64,000 nt of DNA from Aliidiomarina maris (GCF_003987335.1 NZ_PIPK01000003.1:186001-250000), one strand, 5' to 3'. Positions 9,433 through 19,259 are shown, counted from the stretch's first letter. A program made the numbers and translations. Notes: generated from the sequence alone by a model not told the origin.

Positions 9433-9463
9433 CAAGCAGGTTAGCAGACGACTAACCTGCTTG
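9433..9463. terminator. 12-bp hairpin after etfA
   Basis: CAAGCAGGTTAG-7 bases-CTAACCTGCTTG, perfect arms, 24 bases past the etfA stop. No T-run follows directly on the minus strand, so it may be an mRNA 3'-end stabiliser or a weak terminator. Confidence 0.55.
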
Positions 9464-9486
9464 TCACTAGTTCTTGTAACGGTTTA

Positions 9487-10416
9487 TTACAGGGCCTTAT
9501 CTAACTCTGGTAAAGCCTCAAATAAATCTGCCACCAAACCATAGTCTGCGACCTGAAATATCGGCGCTTCTTCGTCTTTGTTAATCGCAACAATCACTTT
9601 GGAGTCTTTCATACCAGCCAAGTGTTGAATTGCACCGCTGATACCCACTGCAATATAAAGCTGCGGCGCAACAATCTTACCTGTCTGCCCAACTTGCATG
9701 TCGTTTGGTACAAAGCCCGCATCAACCGCTGCCCGTGAAGCACCCACTGCCGCACCAAGCTTGTCAGCCAGCGACTCTAACAGTTTGAAGTTCTCACCGT
9801 TTTGCATACCGCGACCACCTGAGATCACCACAGGCGCCGAGGCTAAGTCAGGGCGTTCAGACTGCGCTAATTGCTCACCGACGAACTCCACCTTATCGCT
9901 GGCAAATACATCCGCAATCGCTTCCACACTTGCACTGCCACCGTCGCCTGCAACCGCATCAAATGCAGTACCACGCACCGTGATCACTTTAATGCTATCG
10001 CTGCTTTGTACCGTCGCAATCGCATTGCCCGCGTAAATCGGACGCTTAAAGGTGTCAGCACTTTCAACGCTGATAATGTCAGAAATTTGGGCCACATCTA
10101 GCAACGCCGCCACACGCGGCATAAAATTCTTACCTGTAGTCGTTGCTGACGCCAAAATATGGCTGTAGTCAGCACCTAGCTTCGCTACTAAGTCACCTAA
10201 GTTTTCTGCCAATTGATGCTCATACGCCGCATTGTCCGCTAATAACACACGGTGTACGCCAGCCACTTGAGCCGCATTATCTGCCACGCTCTGGGCATTC
10301 AGACCAGCGACCAACACATCAATGTCGCCGCCAATTTGTTGCGCCGCTGCAATCGTTTTCAACGTCGCTTGGTTCAAGGTTTTATTATCGTGCTCGGCAA
10401 TGACTAAAATGCTCAT
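9487..10416 (-). CDS. etfA: Electron transfer flavoprotein, alpha subunit
   Basis: FAD-binding subunit of ETF, which passes electrons from acyl-CoA dehydrogenases to ETF:ubiquinone oxidoreductase. The C-terminal FAD domain shows [18 protein letters not shown] and [19 protein letters not shown]. Length 309 is normal. It overlaps the end of etfB by 4 bases, so translation is coupled. ETF-QO is not in the window. Confidence 0.96.
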   Translation of the reverse strand: MSILVIAEHDNKTLNQATLKTIAAAQQIGGDIDVLVAGLNAQSVADNAAQVAGVHRVLLADNAAYEHQLAENLGDLVAKLGADYSHILASATTTGKNFMPRVAALLDVAQISDIISVESADTFKRPIYAGNAIATVQSSDSIKVITVRGTAFDAVAGDGGSASVEAIADVFASDKVEFVGEQLAQSERPDLASAPVVISGGRGMQNGENFKLLESLADKLGAAVGASRAAVDAGFVPNDMQVGQTGKIVAPQLYIAVGISGAIQHLAGMKDSKVIVAINKDEEAPIFQVADYGLVADLFEALPELDKAL

Positions 10417-11162
10417 AATACTTTTGCCTCGTTTTTCAGTTTCTCGACCAATTCAGCAACATCCGCTACCCGTACACCCGCACTGCGCTCTGCAGGCGGC
10501 TCAGCTTTAAGTAGGCGCACATTTGAAGCCGTATCCACACCCAAATCAGCTGGGGTTTTCACATCCAATGGCTTGCGCTTAGCTTTCATAATGTTAGGTA
10601 ACGACGCATAACGCGGCTCATTTAAACGCAAGTCCGTCGTTACAATCGCAGGCAACGTTAAACGCACCGTCTGCAGACCACCGTCTACCTCGCGGGTTAC
10701 GTCCACTTTACCATCGTTCACCACAACTTCTGATGCGAAAGTACCTTGTGGCATGCCTGTCAATGCACCCAGCATTTGACCAGTCTGGTTATTGTCTGAA
10801 TCAATCGACTGCTTACCTAAAATCACTAAATCTGGTTGCTCGTCCGCTACCACCGCTTTTAACAGCTTGGCCACCGCCAATGAATCCGGCGTCGTGTCCG
10901 CTTCGATATGAATGCCACGGTCCGCGCCTAATGCAAGTGCCGTACGAATCTGTTCCTGGCACGCTTTTGGTCCAATCGACACCACAACCACTTCTTCCGC
11001 CGTGCCCTTCTCTTTCAAGCGCACCGCCTCTTCCACTGCGATTTCGCAAAACGGATTCAGCGCCATCTTCACGTTATTCAAATCCACGTCAGACTGATCA
11101 GCCTTGACCCGAACCTTGACGTTGTAGTCAATTACGCGTTTTACCGCGACCAAAATTTTCAT
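10413..11162 (-). CDS. etfB: Electron transfer flavoprotein, beta subunit
   Basis: Partner of EtfA, holding the AMP-binding site. The start [20 protein letters not shown] and the motif [21 protein letters not shown] are diagnostic, as is the ETF-beta signature region [18 protein letters not shown]. Length 249 is typical. First gene of the etfBA operon, preceded by GAAGGAAGAAGTT; divergent from the sufE-like gene. Confidence 0.97.
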   Translation of the reverse strand: MKILVAVKRVIDYNVKVRVKADQSDVDLNNVKMALNPFCEIAVEEAVRLKEKGTAEEVVVVSIGPKACQEQIRTALALGADRGIHIEADTTPDSLAVAKLLKAVVADEQPDLVILGKQSIDSDNNQTGQMLGALTGMPQGTFASEVVVNDGKVDVTREVDGGLQTVRLTLPAIVTTDLRLNEPRYASLPNIMKAKRKPLDVKTPADLGVDTASNVRLLKAEPPAERSAGVRVADVAELVEKLKNEAKVL

Positions 11163-11345
11163 AACTTCTTCCTTCTTTACGTCGTAAAGATCCAGATATT
11201 AATCACTATTCGTGCAGCATTATGTAAAACCCGCCTGCATCAAACAAGGTTTGTGCGTACAATATCCACCGATTTACGTTAAAATACTGTCAACTTTTAC
11301 TGTCAGCGCCGACATTTTGTTCACTTTGCGCTTTAGAAACTCGCC

Positions 11346-11765
11346 ATGCTACTACCATTAACCCCAGCTGCTTCAGATCTAAAACACCAGTTAACCCAAC
11401 AGCGCAATTGGCAGGACACCTATCGCCAACTGTTGCTTGCCGCACGCCAACAGCCCCCCCTCGACCCCACAGCCTGTAACGAACAGCACCGCGTCGATGG
11501 CTGTGAAGCCAAAGTGTGGCTGCAAGTCAGTAATGCCAACGGCCAGCTAAATTTCACCTTCGCCAGCGAGTCCCGTATGGTGTACGCCCTCACCTATGCA
11601 GCGCTCTTGCCCTTACAAGGCCAGCCCCCAAGTTTCGCCACCAACTTTGATATTCAAGATTGGCTGCAACAATGTAACCTCAGCCATCAACTCGCCCCAT
11701 CACGCAGCAACGGCCTTTACCAAATCATCCGCCGCGCCCAACAACTCGCCCAAGCATTCAGCTAA
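11346..11765 (+). CDS. csdE: SufE/CsdE family sulfur acceptor
   Basis: Accepts persulfide sulfur from a cysteine desulfurase and enhances its turnover. The hallmark RVDGCEAKVWL places the acceptor at C53; NWQDTYRQLLLAA and QPPLD in the N-terminal half fit the family. Length 139 matches SufE/CsdE. It faces tcdA, its usual neighbour in the E. coli csdA-csdE-tcdA cluster, which favours CsdE over SufE. No csdA desulfurase is adjacent, so IscS or a SufS elsewhere must donate sulfur (inference). The downstream 300 bases hold a tandem repeat. Confidence 0.85.
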   Translation: MLLPLTPAASDLKHQLTQQRNWQDTYRQLLLAARQQPPLDPTACNEQHRVDGCEAKVWLQVSNANGQLNFTFASESRMVYALTYAALLPLQGQPPSFATNFDIQDWLQQCNLSHQLAPSRSNGLYQIIRRAQQLAQAFS

Positions 11766-11782
11766 AAATTTCCAGACTGCGC

Positions 11783-12070
11783 GCCGCTTGCTGCACCAAG
11801 CACGCATGCAGCGAGCGGTATTCAGGGGCTGGGGTGTGGAGCGCATGGATGCGCGAGACAAGCCTACAGGGATGTATTTACGGCGTCCCCAGACCTTGAG
11901 TGCCGCTTGCTGCACCAAGCACGCAAGTAAAGCGCGCAAGCAGCGAGTGGTATTCAGGGGCTGGGGTGTGGAGCGCATGGATGCGCGAGACAAGCCTACA
12001 GGGATGTATTTACGGCGTCCCCAGACCTTGAGTGCCGCTTGCTGCAAACAGCGCGCAAGCAACGCACGCA
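11783..12070. repeat. Tandem palindromic repeat (two full units, third partial)
   Basis: Units start at GCCGCTTGCTGC in 11783, 11902 and 12034. Units 1 and 2 are nearly identical over about 85 bases, from GGTATTCAGGGGCTGGGG to GTCCCCAGACCTTGAGT; unit 2 has a 13-base insertion in its linker (periods 119 and 132 bases). Each core has imperfect terminal inverted repeats (ATTCAGGGGCTGGGG versus the complement of CCCCAGACCTTGAGT) and an internal palindrome GCGCATGGATGCGC. The third unit breaks off after GCCGCTTGCTGC into a degenerate GCGCGCAAGCAACGC tail. It fills the gap between csdE and tcdA; small MITE- or REP-like elements are the likeliest explanation. No transposase is present. Confidence 0.88.
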
Positions 12071-12079
12071 AGCAAAGCG

Positions 12080-12871
12080 CTAAGCGCGAGGTTTAGGCTC
12101 AGGGATGAGGCGGTTTAGCAGGGTCGCTGCGGCTTGCAAACCGAAGCTTGCCGTGACCATCATGCTGGCACCGAAGCCCGTACTACAATTGAGCGGCGTG
12201 TCGCTACTACCTGGCTTGGCGTAACTGACGCGGCCATCGCCTGTGGGGTAACGCAATTGCTCCGTTGAGTAGACACAGTCAATGCCAAACTTGCGCTTTG
12301 GGTTCGTGGTAAAGTGATAGTCACGGCGCAATTGCGAACGCACCTTCGCCATTAACGGGTCTTGCACCACCTTAGCGATGTCCGCCACCTGAATTTGGCT
12401 CGGATCAATTTGGCCCCCCGCACCACCCGTTGTGACCACACGCACTTTATTGCGTTTACACCAGGCCAGCAGCGCCGTTTTCGCACCAATACTGTCAATC
12501 GCATCCAACACCCCGTCAGGCTGGCCCGCCGTCAAATACTCAGCCATATTGTTGGCATCAATAAAGTCGTCCACCAACACCACATCCAACTCAGGATTAA
12601 TCTGACGTAAACGCTCCGCCACCACCGCTATTTTGCTTTGCCCAACCGTGTTGGTTAACGCATGCGACTGGCGATTGATATTACTTAAACACACCTCGTC
12701 CATATCAATCAGAGTCAGTTTCCCCACCCCAGAGCGCGCCAATGCCTCGGCCGCCCATGAGCCGACCCCCCCTAAACCAATCACCACAATGTGCAGCCCT
12801 TGAATTGCCGCCGCATTGTTGTCACCGTACAGACGCTGAATGCCACCAAAGCGGCGCTGATAATTATCCAT
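12080..12871 (-). CDS. tcdA: tRNA threonylcarbamoyladenosine dehydratase
   Basis: E1-like ATP-dependent enzyme (CsdL/YgdL) that cyclises t6A37 of tRNA to ct6A. The nucleotide-binding motif [17 protein letters not shown] is at about residues 32-48, followed by [29 protein letters not shown] and a C-terminal hydrophobic helix ([14 protein letters not shown]) are TcdA features. The start is ATG 12871; the frame also opens with TTG one codon earlier. In E. coli it works with CsdA and CsdE, and csdE is the convergent neighbour here. Confidence 0.93.
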   Translation of the reverse strand: MDNYQRRFGGIQRLYGDNNAAAIQGLHIVVIGLGGVGSWAAEALARSGVGKLTLIDMDEVCLSNINRQSHALTNTVGQSKIAVVAERLRQINPELDVVLVDDFIDANNMAEYLTAGQPDGVLDAIDSIGAKTALLAWCKRNKVRVVTTGGAGGQIDPSQIQVADIAKVVQDPLMAKVRSQLRRDYHFTTNPKRKFGIDCVYSTEQLRYPTGDGRVSYAKPGSSDTPLNCSTGFGASMMVTASFGLQAAATLLNRLIPEPKPRA

Positions 12872-12980
12872 CAATACAACCTACTACAAGGAACGCCTGC
12901 CGCAACAATTGGGATATGGCGGCACGCGAAAATTAACCGTTTTACACTGGAGCTTGACCTCTTTGCTGCGTATCATGCTA

Positions 12981-13003
12981 CAGCAATTGGGCATCAATTG
13001 CTG
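12981..13003. promoter_or_regulatory. Perfect inverted repeat in the thyA leader
   Basis: CAGCAATTG-GGCAT-CAATTGCTG, 9-base arms, 64 bases before the thyA ATG in a 195-base gap that otherwise shows no gene. Operator or RNA hairpin; no known motif is recognised. Confidence 0.4.
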
Positions 13004-13066
13004 CCCACGGCACAGCCGCTTGTCACTCACCATGGCAAACTGACACCAGATTCGGACGGACAAATC

Positions 13067-13918
13067 ATGAAGCAATATCTCGAGCTATGCCAGCGTATCG
13101 TCGACGAAGGCGTATGGGTTACCAATGAACGCACTGGCAAACGCTGCCTGACCGTGATTGATGCATCGTTGAACTACGATGTCGCGAACAACCAGTTCCC
13201 ATTAGTTACCACCCGTAAAAGCTTCTATAAAGCCGCAATTGCCGAGCTTTTAGGCTATTTACGTGGCTACGACAACGCCAGTCAGTTTCGCGCCATTGGC
13301 TGTAATACCTGGAATGCAAATGCCAACCAAACCGCCGCATGGCTAGCCAACCCGAATAGAAAAGGCGAAGACGACATGGGTCGCGTGTATGGTGTACAGG
13401 GCCGAAGCTGGGCCAAGCCAGATGGTGGCAGTGTGGATCAGCTCAAAAAGCTTGTCGATAACCTGACCAATGGCATTGATGACCGCGGTGAGATTTTATC
13501 GTTTTACAACCCGGGCGAGTTTCACCTCGGTTGTTTGCGCCCCTGCATGCATACGCACACCTTCTCCCTGTTGGGCGATGATTTGTATTTAACGTCTTAC
13601 CAACGCAGCTGCGATGTGCCCTTAGGTTTGAACTTTAACCAGGTGCAGGTATTTACCTTGCTGGCCCTTATCGCCCAGATTACCGGTAAAAAGCCCAAAA
13701 TGGCGTATCACCGTTTGGTCAACTGCCATATTTATGAAGATCAGTTGCCAATGCTGCGGGACGTCCAACTCAAGCGTGAGCCCTTTCCATCACCGCAATT
13801 GCATATCAACCCGAAGATTAAAACCCTGAAAGACATTGAAACCTGGGTGACCGTGGATGATTTTAGCGTCACCGGGTACCAACACCACGACCCAATTAAG
13901 TACCCGTTTTCAGAATAG
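13067..13918 (+). CDS. thyA: Thymidylate synthase
   Basis: Makes dTMP from dUMP with methylene-THF, producing DHF that FolA recycles. The nucleophile C160 lies in [12 protein letters not shown], the dUMP phosphate-binding [12 protein letters not shown] at 180-191, and the C-terminus [11 protein letters not shown] is family-typical. The start is ATG 13067 (SD GGACGGA); the frame is open far upstream but that part has no ThyA similarity. The 283 residues match the longer Vibrio/Shewanella-type enzyme (with the [15 protein letters not shown] insert) rather than the 264-residue E. coli form. In enterics lgt and thyA are co-directional; here they converge on a shared terminator. Confidence 0.97.
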   Translation: MKQYLELCQRIVDEGVWVTNERTGKRCLTVIDASLNYDVANNQFPLVTTRKSFYKAAIAELLGYLRGYDNASQFRAIGCNTWNANANQTAAWLANPNRKGEDDMGRVYGVQGRSWAKPDGGSVDQLKKLVDNLTNGIDDRGEILSFYNPGEFHLGCLRPCMHTHTFSLLGDDLYLTSYQRSCDVPLGLNFNQVQVFTLLALIAQITGKKPKMAYHRLVNCHIYEDQLPMLRDVQLKREPFPSPQLHINPKIKTLKDIETWVTVDDFSVTGYQHHDPIKYPFSE

Positions 13919-13929
13919 CCGCAAAAATA

Positions 13930-13952
13930 AAGCCGAGCGCAGTGCTCGGCTT
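13930..13952. terminator. Bidirectional terminator between thyA and lgt
   Basis: AAGCCGAGC-GCAGT-GCTCGGCTT, with T-rich sequence on the minus-strand side (ATTTTTGC) and a shorter tract on the plus side. Confidence 0.85.
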
Positions 13953-13955
13953 ATA

Positions 13956-14813
13956 CTATTTGCGTTTACCCGTTGCCGGGCTGAAGCGATTGTCAGTGAT
14001 AGTAAAGACGCCGCGCTGAGCTAACACCATCAGCACGATACCACCGAGCAGCATGGGCAGCGACAACCATTGCCCCATCGACAATTGACCCGCCAGCAAG
14101 CCCAGATGCGCGTCTGGCTGACGGAACATTTCCGTAAATAAGCGAAACGCACCGTAACCCGCAAGGAACAAACCGCCCACCATACCCGTTGCACGCGGCT
14201 TGCGGGTGAACCAATACAAGATTAAGAACAGCACTAAGCCTTCAAAAAACGCCTGATAAAGCTGTGACGCGTGGCGTGGGTCTGGCCCAGCGGCCGGAAA
14301 CACCATCGCCCACGGCACGTCCGTGGTTCGGCCCCATAACTCGCCATTGATAAAGTTACCTAAACGCCCGGCACCAAGCCCAATCGGTACCAGCGGCGCG
14401 ACGAAGTCACCCACCGCCATGACACTACGGCCTTTAACTTTGGCATACACAATAATCGCAGTAATTGCGCCCAGCAGGCCGCCGTGGAACGACATCCCGC
14501 CTGCACTCATACTGAATAAAAATAATGGGTTCGCCGCAAACTGTTCAAATTGATAAAACAGCACGTAGCCAACGCGGCCGCCGACAATCAGCGCCAAAAA
14601 GCCCCAAAACAGCAAGTCGCTCCACTGCTCGCGTGTCCAAACCTGATTGCCTACAGCAACCCCCTGCTGGCTACGGTCCGCTTGACGATTCCCCCACCAC
14701 CACGCGAATGCTAACCCGACCAGATACATCAAGCCGTACCAGCGCACGTCAATCGGCCCAAGGCTTACTAAAATTGGGTCCCAGCCTGGGTGAACGAGGT
14801 AATTTTGTTGCAT
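13956..14813 (-). CDS. lgt: Prolipoprotein diacylglyceryl transferase
   Basis: Inner-membrane enzyme that adds diacylglycerol to the lipobox Cys of prolipoproteins. The conserved HGGLLGAI, GRLGNFINGELWGR and the N-terminal VRWYGLMYLVGL are present, with about seven hydrophobic segments. The start is ATG 14813 (MQQNYLVHPGWDP) with AAGGCAG ahead; the longer frame upstream reads through the preceding gene. 285 residues. Last gene of a likely rppH-ptsP-permease-lgt transcript on the minus strand. Confidence 0.96.
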   Translation of the reverse strand: MQQNYLVHPGWDPILVSLGPIDVRWYGLMYLVGLAFAWWWGNRQADRSQQGVAVGNQVWTREQWSDLLFWGFLALIVGGRVGYVLFYQFEQFAANPLFLFSMSAGGMSFHGGLLGAITAIIVYAKVKGRSVMAVGDFVAPLVPIGLGAGRLGNFINGELWGRTTDVPWAMVFPAAGPDPRHASQLYQAFFEGLVLFLILYWFTRKPRATGMVGGLFLAGYGAFRLFTEMFRQPDAHLGLLAGQLSMGQWLSLPMLLGGIVLMVLAQRGVFTITDNRFSPATGKRK

Positions 14814-14836
14814 ATTAACTGCCTTAATAAAAGTGT

Positions 14837-15625
14837 TTAACTGCTGACAAATAGGTGCAAGGACACCACAATCAGCAACAATGCGAATACACGCTGCAAG
14901 TAACGGACTGGCATGCGATGCGCTAAAGTCGCGCCAAGTGGTGCCACCAACGCAGACACCACGCCAATACCCAGCCACGCGGGTAGGTAAATGTAACCTA
15001 ACGACCAAGCCACATCGACGCGCCCAATGCCAGTCCACACATAGGTTGCAGCGCCGAACGTCGCAAGTAATACACTACATACGGCAGCCACCGCCACCGC
15101 GTTACGCATCATCACTTGGTAGTAGTGCAAAAGCGGCACCACCAAAGCACCGCCGCCGATGCCCACCAACGACGACACCACACCAATGCTGGCCGACCAA
15201 ATGCGCACCGGCGTGCGCCGAATACGCTTACCCTCAGCTCGCGGCTGCAGCTTCCAAATCATGCGCACGGCCAAGAGTATCAACACAGTAGCGAAAATGC
15301 GCTGAAGTATCACAGGGTCAATGCTGGCACCAATATAGCCACCCAGAATGCCGCCAACAATTAAGAATGGGGCGATAAGCTTCACCCATGGCCATAAAAT
15401 CAGCCCATTTTTATAATGGGTCAGCGCACCCGAAGCCGCTGTGACCACAATGGTGGCCAAGCTGGTGCCGACCGCCATGGGCACAACCAGTGCCGCAGGA
15501 ATACCCATCACCGGGAGCAAGTAAATCAGTAGCGGTACCACCACGATACCACCGCCAATACCCAGCATACCCGACAGTAGGCCACCGACTAAACCGCCAA
15601 GCGCAAGCAATACAATGCTTAACAT
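14837..15625 (-). CDS. TauE/SafE family membrane permease
   Basis: Predicted anion (sulfite/organosulfonate) exporter with about eight transmembrane segments. Two internal repeats of the family carry GMLGIGGGIVVVPLL (about residue 20) and SLVGIGGGALVVPLL (about 155). 262 residues, normal. It starts within 3 bases of the ptsP stop, so translation is likely coupled, and a permease of this type between ptsP and lgt is a common gammaproteobacterial arrangement. The transported substrate cannot be read from sequence. Confidence 0.88.
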   Translation of the reverse strand: MLSIVLLALGGLVGGLLSGMLGIGGGIVVVPLLIYLLPVMGIPAALVVPMAVGTSLATIVVTAASGALTHYKNGLILWPWVKLIAPFLIVGGILGGYIGASIDPVILQRIFATVLILLAVRMIWKLQPRAEGKRIRRTPVRIWSASIGVVSSLVGIGGGALVVPLLHYYQVMMRNAVAVAAVCSVLLATFGAATYVWTGIGRVDVAWSLGYIYLPAWLGIGVVSALVAPLGATLAHRMPVRYLQRVFALLLIVVSLHLFVSS

Positions 15626-15628
15626 CTA

Positions 15629-17908
15629 TTATTTTCCTGCACGAATAAAGCCGCCCATGCCTAAGCTTTCCAGCTTGTTGTTCACCACGCGGCGTACTTG
15701 CGACGGGTGGCGCGCCTTAAATGCCTGGGTCAGCAGCACCTGCAATGTCGAGCTCTGCACGTTGCGAATAATCCATTTTATTTTAGCAATGTTATTGGCG
15801 CTCATACTAAGTTGGCGATACCCCATCGCCACCAGCAACATGGCACCGCCAGGGTCGCCAGCAAATTCACCACAGACACTCACCGGCTTATCTAAGCGTT
15901 GGCAGCTTTCAATAATATGCTTGAGCGCGCGCAACACCGCTGGGTGATATGGGTCGTACAGGCTTGCCACCCGCGGGTTATTGCGATCCACCGCCAACAA
16001 ATACTGGGTCAAGTCGTTGGTGCCGACTGAGAAAAAGTCGACCCGTGGCGCAATCGCGTCCAATTGATACAAGATGCTAGGCACTTCTATCATCACGCCA
16101 AGTTGCGGGCGCTCCAGCGTCATACCTGGGTGCTGCTGCACCAACTCGTTGCGCACCTCAAAGTAAGCTTGGTTAAGTAAACGCGCGGCCTCATCCACTT
16201 CTTCAAGGGACGAAATCATCGGCAATAGCACTTTCAAGGTGCCATAGCCAATATTGGCCGCCAACATCGCGCGTGCTTGTACCAAGAAGATTTCCGGGTG
16301 ATCCAGAGTTAAACGAATACCGCGCCAGCCCAGAAATGGATTGTCTTCGTGCAGTGGAAAGTACGGTAATGGCTTATCGCCACCAACATCCAGGGTGCGC
16401 ATGACCACGCTTTGCCCTTCAAATGCCGACAACACTTGCTGGTATAGATCGCGCTGTTCCGCTTCGGTTGGGAAGCGCTCGCGCATCATAAAAGGAATTT
16501 CAGTACGGTATAGTCCGATGCCGTCGAAGAAGCCGCTTTGCTCTTTACCATGTTCAATATTGAGCCCAGCATTCATTTGTAAGCTGACTTGAATACCGTC
16601 TTTAGTTACAGCTGGCTGGTCGCGATGCTGCGCCACGGTTTGCGCCAGCTCTTCCTCTTCAAGTTGCAACTGGCGATATTCGTCAAGTACCTGCTCAAAG
16701 GGGTTGACGTACAGCTCGCCACTGTAGCCATCAACAATTAAAAACTGGTTTTCTAAATACTGTAGTGGGACATCTTCAATCCCAAGCACCGCCGGCACGC
16801 CCATGCTGCGTGCCATAATCGCAGCGTGCGAGTTAGCGCTACCGCGCAGTGATACGATACCTTGCAGCTTTTGCCGCGGAATTTCTGCCAGCATCGAGGC
16901 CGTTACTTCTTCGGCGACTAAGATGCAATTATCGGGGATAATTTTTTGCGCTTCAGTGCGCTGTTGCAAGTGCGATAAGATACGTTGACCTAAGTCACGC
17001 ACGTCCACTGCGCGCTCTTTCAAGTACGGGTCGTCGAGGTCTTCAAACTGCGAGACATAGTCTTCAACCGTCAACTTAACTGCGGTTTGCACCATCCAGC
17101 CTTCACGAATTCGACCTTCGACTGCATTACCCAAACTTGCCGCGTCCAACATACCCTGGTAGACATCGAATATGGCCAACGTATCTTCGGCCACATAGCC
17201 TGCCACTTGCTGCGCTAGCTCTTGTAGTTCGCGCCGGGTTTGCATCACGGCCTTACGGAACATCCGAATATGCCGCCAAGGTTTATCGGTTTTGCGCGGC
17301 ACGACGGCACTTAAGCGGGCGGCGGGCTTACCAATAAAGGCAGGCCCAATGGCCACCCCTGGTGACCCCGGAATAGCGCGTAAACTGCGCAGCCAAGGCG
17401 CACTATGGCCTGACAATAAGCCTTTCGCTTCGGCGTGGGCAATTACAGACGCGAGCTGAGCCGCCAAGGTGACAACAAATGACTCTTCGTCAGAAGAGAA
17501 TGCACGCGCCTCCGCCTGCTGCACGGCCAACACGCCGAGCACACGGCGCTGGTGAATGATGGGAGCCACCAACATCGCGTTAAAGCGCTCTTCTTCGACC
17601 TCTTCGACGAGTTTAAAGCTGGGGTGTTGGCTGGCATCGGCAAAGTTAAGTGGCTCTTCACGTTGTGCGGCTAAGCTAATTAAGCCTTCACCAAACTTGA
17701 GCGCGACCTTATCGCCCGTTTGCAGCTTTAATCCGTCAGACGCAGCGAGGACAAATTCTTCGTTTTGATAATCAGCGATATAAATACTACAGACGTCAGT
17801 TTCGAGCGCTGACTTAACGCGGGTCACCATGGTACGCAGGGCAGCATCAAACTCCGGGGCTTGGTTAACCGCCTCAACAATTCGATGCAATTTGCTAATC
17901 ATGACCAT
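15629..17908 (-). CDS. ptsP: PEP-protein phosphotransferase PtsP (Enzyme I-Ntr)
   Basis: First component of the nitrogen PTS, moving phosphate from PEP to NPr. An N-terminal GAF domain (about 1-165, RVLGVLAVQQAEARAFSSDE) is followed by the EI domains: phospho-accepting H361 in GSANSHAAIMARSMG, the PEP-binding segments VMRTLDVGGDKPLPYF and GWRGIRLTLD, and the C-terminal VSVCGEFAGDP with its conserved Cys. 759 residues, close to the E. coli protein (748). It starts 3 bases after the rppH stop, the standard rppH-ptsP pairing. ATG 17902 is an alternative start. Confidence 0.96.
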   Translation of the reverse strand: MVMISKLHRIVEAVNQAPEFDAALRTMVTRVKSALETDVCSIYIADYQNEEFVLAASDGLKLQTGDKVALKFGEGLISLAAQREEPLNFADASQHPSFKLVEEVEEERFNAMLVAPIIHQRRVLGVLAVQQAEARAFSSDEESFVVTLAAQLASVIAHAEAKGLLSGHSAPWLRSLRAIPGSPGVAIGPAFIGKPAARLSAVVPRKTDKPWRHIRMFRKAVMQTRRELQELAQQVAGYVAEDTLAIFDVYQGMLDAASLGNAVEGRIREGWMVQTAVKLTVEDYVSQFEDLDDPYLKERAVDVRDLGQRILSHLQQRTEAQKIIPDNCILVAEEVTASMLAEIPRQKLQGIVSLRGSANSHAAIMARSMGVPAVLGIEDVPLQYLENQFLIVDGYSGELYVNPFEQVLDEYRQLQLEEEELAQTVAQHRDQPAVTKDGIQVSLQMNAGLNIEHGKEQSGFFDGIGLYRTEIPFMMRERFPTEAEQRDLYQQVLSAFEGQSVVMRTLDVGGDKPLPYFPLHEDNPFLGWRGIRLTLDHPEIFLVQARAMLAANIGYGTLKVLLPMISSLEEVDEAARLLNQAYFEVRNELVQQHPGMTLERPQLGVMIEVPSILYQLDAIAPRVDFFSVGTNDLTQYLLAVDRNNPRVASLYDPYHPAVLRALKHIIESCQRLDKPVSVCGEFAGDPGGAMLLVAMGYRQLSMSANNIAKIKWIIRNVQSSTLQVLLTQAFKARHPSQVRRVVNNKLESLGMGGFIRAGK

Positions 17909-17911
17909 TGT

Positions 17912-18430
17912 TTATCGCCTACGCTTACGCTTGGTGCGCTTGTGCTGGAACGGCATTGCCATGGGCGCAAATTCTTTCATCACGCGGCGGTACACGTCGC
18001 GCTTAAATGACACCACCTGACGCACTGGATACCAGTAACTGACCCAGCGCCAGCCATCAAATTCAGGGTGCCCTGACTGTAATACATCGACATCTGATTC
18101 GGCACAGGTCAAGCGCAGCAAAAACCACTTTTGCTTTTGACCAATGCATACTGGTTTAGCCCCTTTGCGGACTAAACGCTTCGGCAATTTGTAACGAAAC
18201 CAGTTGCGGCTGGTATACACAATTTCTACCTGTTCTGGCCGCAGACCTACTTCTTCATAAAGCTCACGGAACATCGCTTGTTCAGGCGACTCACCTTCGT
18301 CAATGCCACCTTGTGGAAACTGCCAACTGTTTTGGCCATAGCGTCTGGCCCAGAAAACTTGCCCGTGCTCGTTACATATTACTATGCCGACATTCGAACG
18401 ATAACCCTCGGCATCTATCACGCGAGCCAC
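17912..18430 (-). CDS. rppH: RNA pyrophosphohydrolase RppH
   Basis: Nudix enzyme that removes pyrophosphate from 5'-triphosphate mRNA ends to trigger RNase E decay. The Nudix box [20 protein letters not shown] begins at residue 41; the opening [17 protein letters not shown] and the C-terminal [10 protein letters not shown] are RppH hallmarks. 172 residues with a basic tail (RTKRKRRR). Divergent from mutH, the usual arrangement. Confidence 0.96.
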   Translation of the reverse strand: MARVIDAEGYRSNVGIVICNEHGQVFWARRYGQNSWQFPQGGIDEGESPEQAMFRELYEEVGLRPEQVEIVYTSRNWFRYKLPKRLVRKGAKPVCIGQKQKWFLLRLTCAESDVDVLQSGHPEFDGWRWVSYWYPVRQVVSFKRDVYRRVMKEFAPMAMPFQHKRTKRKRRR

Positions 18431-18553
18431 TCCTCACAATTTATCTCTGGGTTTGATTCTTCCATAAAGGCTGGCATTGGGCAAACCGAACGTGCTTATG
18501 TTCTGTTAATATAGCCTATGACTTACAATAATTTACCTGTCTGGACGCGGATT

Positions 18554-19249
18554 ATGAACGACTTACCTCAAGTGGCAACGGCAGCTCCGAGTGATATTGC
18601 ACAGTTGATGGCTCGTGCTCATGCACTTGCAGGCATGCCGCTCGGCTGGTTAGCCAGCCACGCCGGTTGGATAACACCTGCGAACCTAAGTCGTCATAAA
18701 GGCTGGAGCGGTCAATTAATTGAGCTTTACTTGGGTGCCAGCGCTGGCTCAAAGCCACAACAAGATTTTCCTGAACTCGGGGTTGAGCTAAAAACCATTC
18801 CTGTGACTCCAGAAGGCAAGCCATTAGAAACCACATTTGTATGCGTCACCCCGCTTACCGGCCTCAATGGCGTGCGCTGGGAAGACAGCAACGTGCGCAA
18901 TAAATTGCGCCAGGTGCTATGGATTCCGATTGATGGACGGCGCGAGGTGGCACCTGCTGATCGCATGATTGGAACACCTTTTTTATGGCGTCCGAACGCC
19001 ATTGAAGACCAGTTATTACGCCAGGACTGGGAAGAAATTACCGAAATGATTATTCTGGGTCAGGTACAAGCGATTACCGCACGCCATGGCCAGGTGTTGC
19101 AACTGCGGCCCAAAGCAGCGAACAGCAAAGTGCTCACCGAAGCCATCGGACCCGATGGGGCACGTATTCAAACGCTGCCCCGCGGGTACTATTTAAAAAC
19201 GAATTTTACCGCAGCGCTGTTACAACAAGCCCTGCAGCGTTCATCCTAA
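18554..19249 (+). CDS. mutH: DNA mismatch repair endonuclease MutH
   Basis: Nicks the unmethylated strand at hemimethylated GATC sites when activated by MutS/MutL. The catalytic D-x(n)-E-x-K is clear in [15 protein letters not shown] choose ATG 18554: it gives D71, E78 and K80, one off the E. coli numbering (D70, E77, K79), and a 231-residue protein. The frame also opens at ATG 18518, which has no recognisable SD. The presence of MutH implies Dam methylation. Divergent from rppH and followed by a small membrane peptide gene. Confidence 0.95.
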   Translation: MNDLPQVATAAPSDIAQLMARAHALAGMPLGWLASHAGWITPANLSRHKGWSGQLIELYLGASAGSKPQQDFPELGVELKTIPVTPEGKPLETTFVCVTPLTGLNGVRWEDSNVRNKLRQVLWIPIDGRREVAPADRMIGTPFLWRPNAIEDQLLRQDWEEITEMIILGQVQAITARHGQVLQLRPKAANSKVLTEAIGPDGARIQTLPRGYYLKTNFTAALLQQALQRSS

Positions 19250-19259
19250 GGAGAATCCG

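Noticed and set aside
10733-11107. Plus-strand frame inside etfB
   Set aside because: Antisense to a clearly conserved gene; a shadow frame.
11783-12070. CRISPR-like array
   Set aside because: Units are long palindromic cores with nearly identical linkers and no unique spacers.
11596-12096. Reading frames across the tandem repeat on both strands
   Set aside because: They translate the repeated DNA and share no protein-like pattern; considered open by chance.
12791-13066. Long in-frame extension before thyA
   Set aside because: It overlaps tcdA antisense and has no thymidylate synthase similarity; ATG 13067 has a good SD.
14814-15038. Upstream extension of lgt
   Set aside because: It overlaps the TauE/SafE gene in another frame; ATG 14813 has an SD and the Lgt start.
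18493-18520. Promoter for mutH near TAATAT
   Set aside because: A -10-like hexamer exists, but no -35 at a suitable distance.
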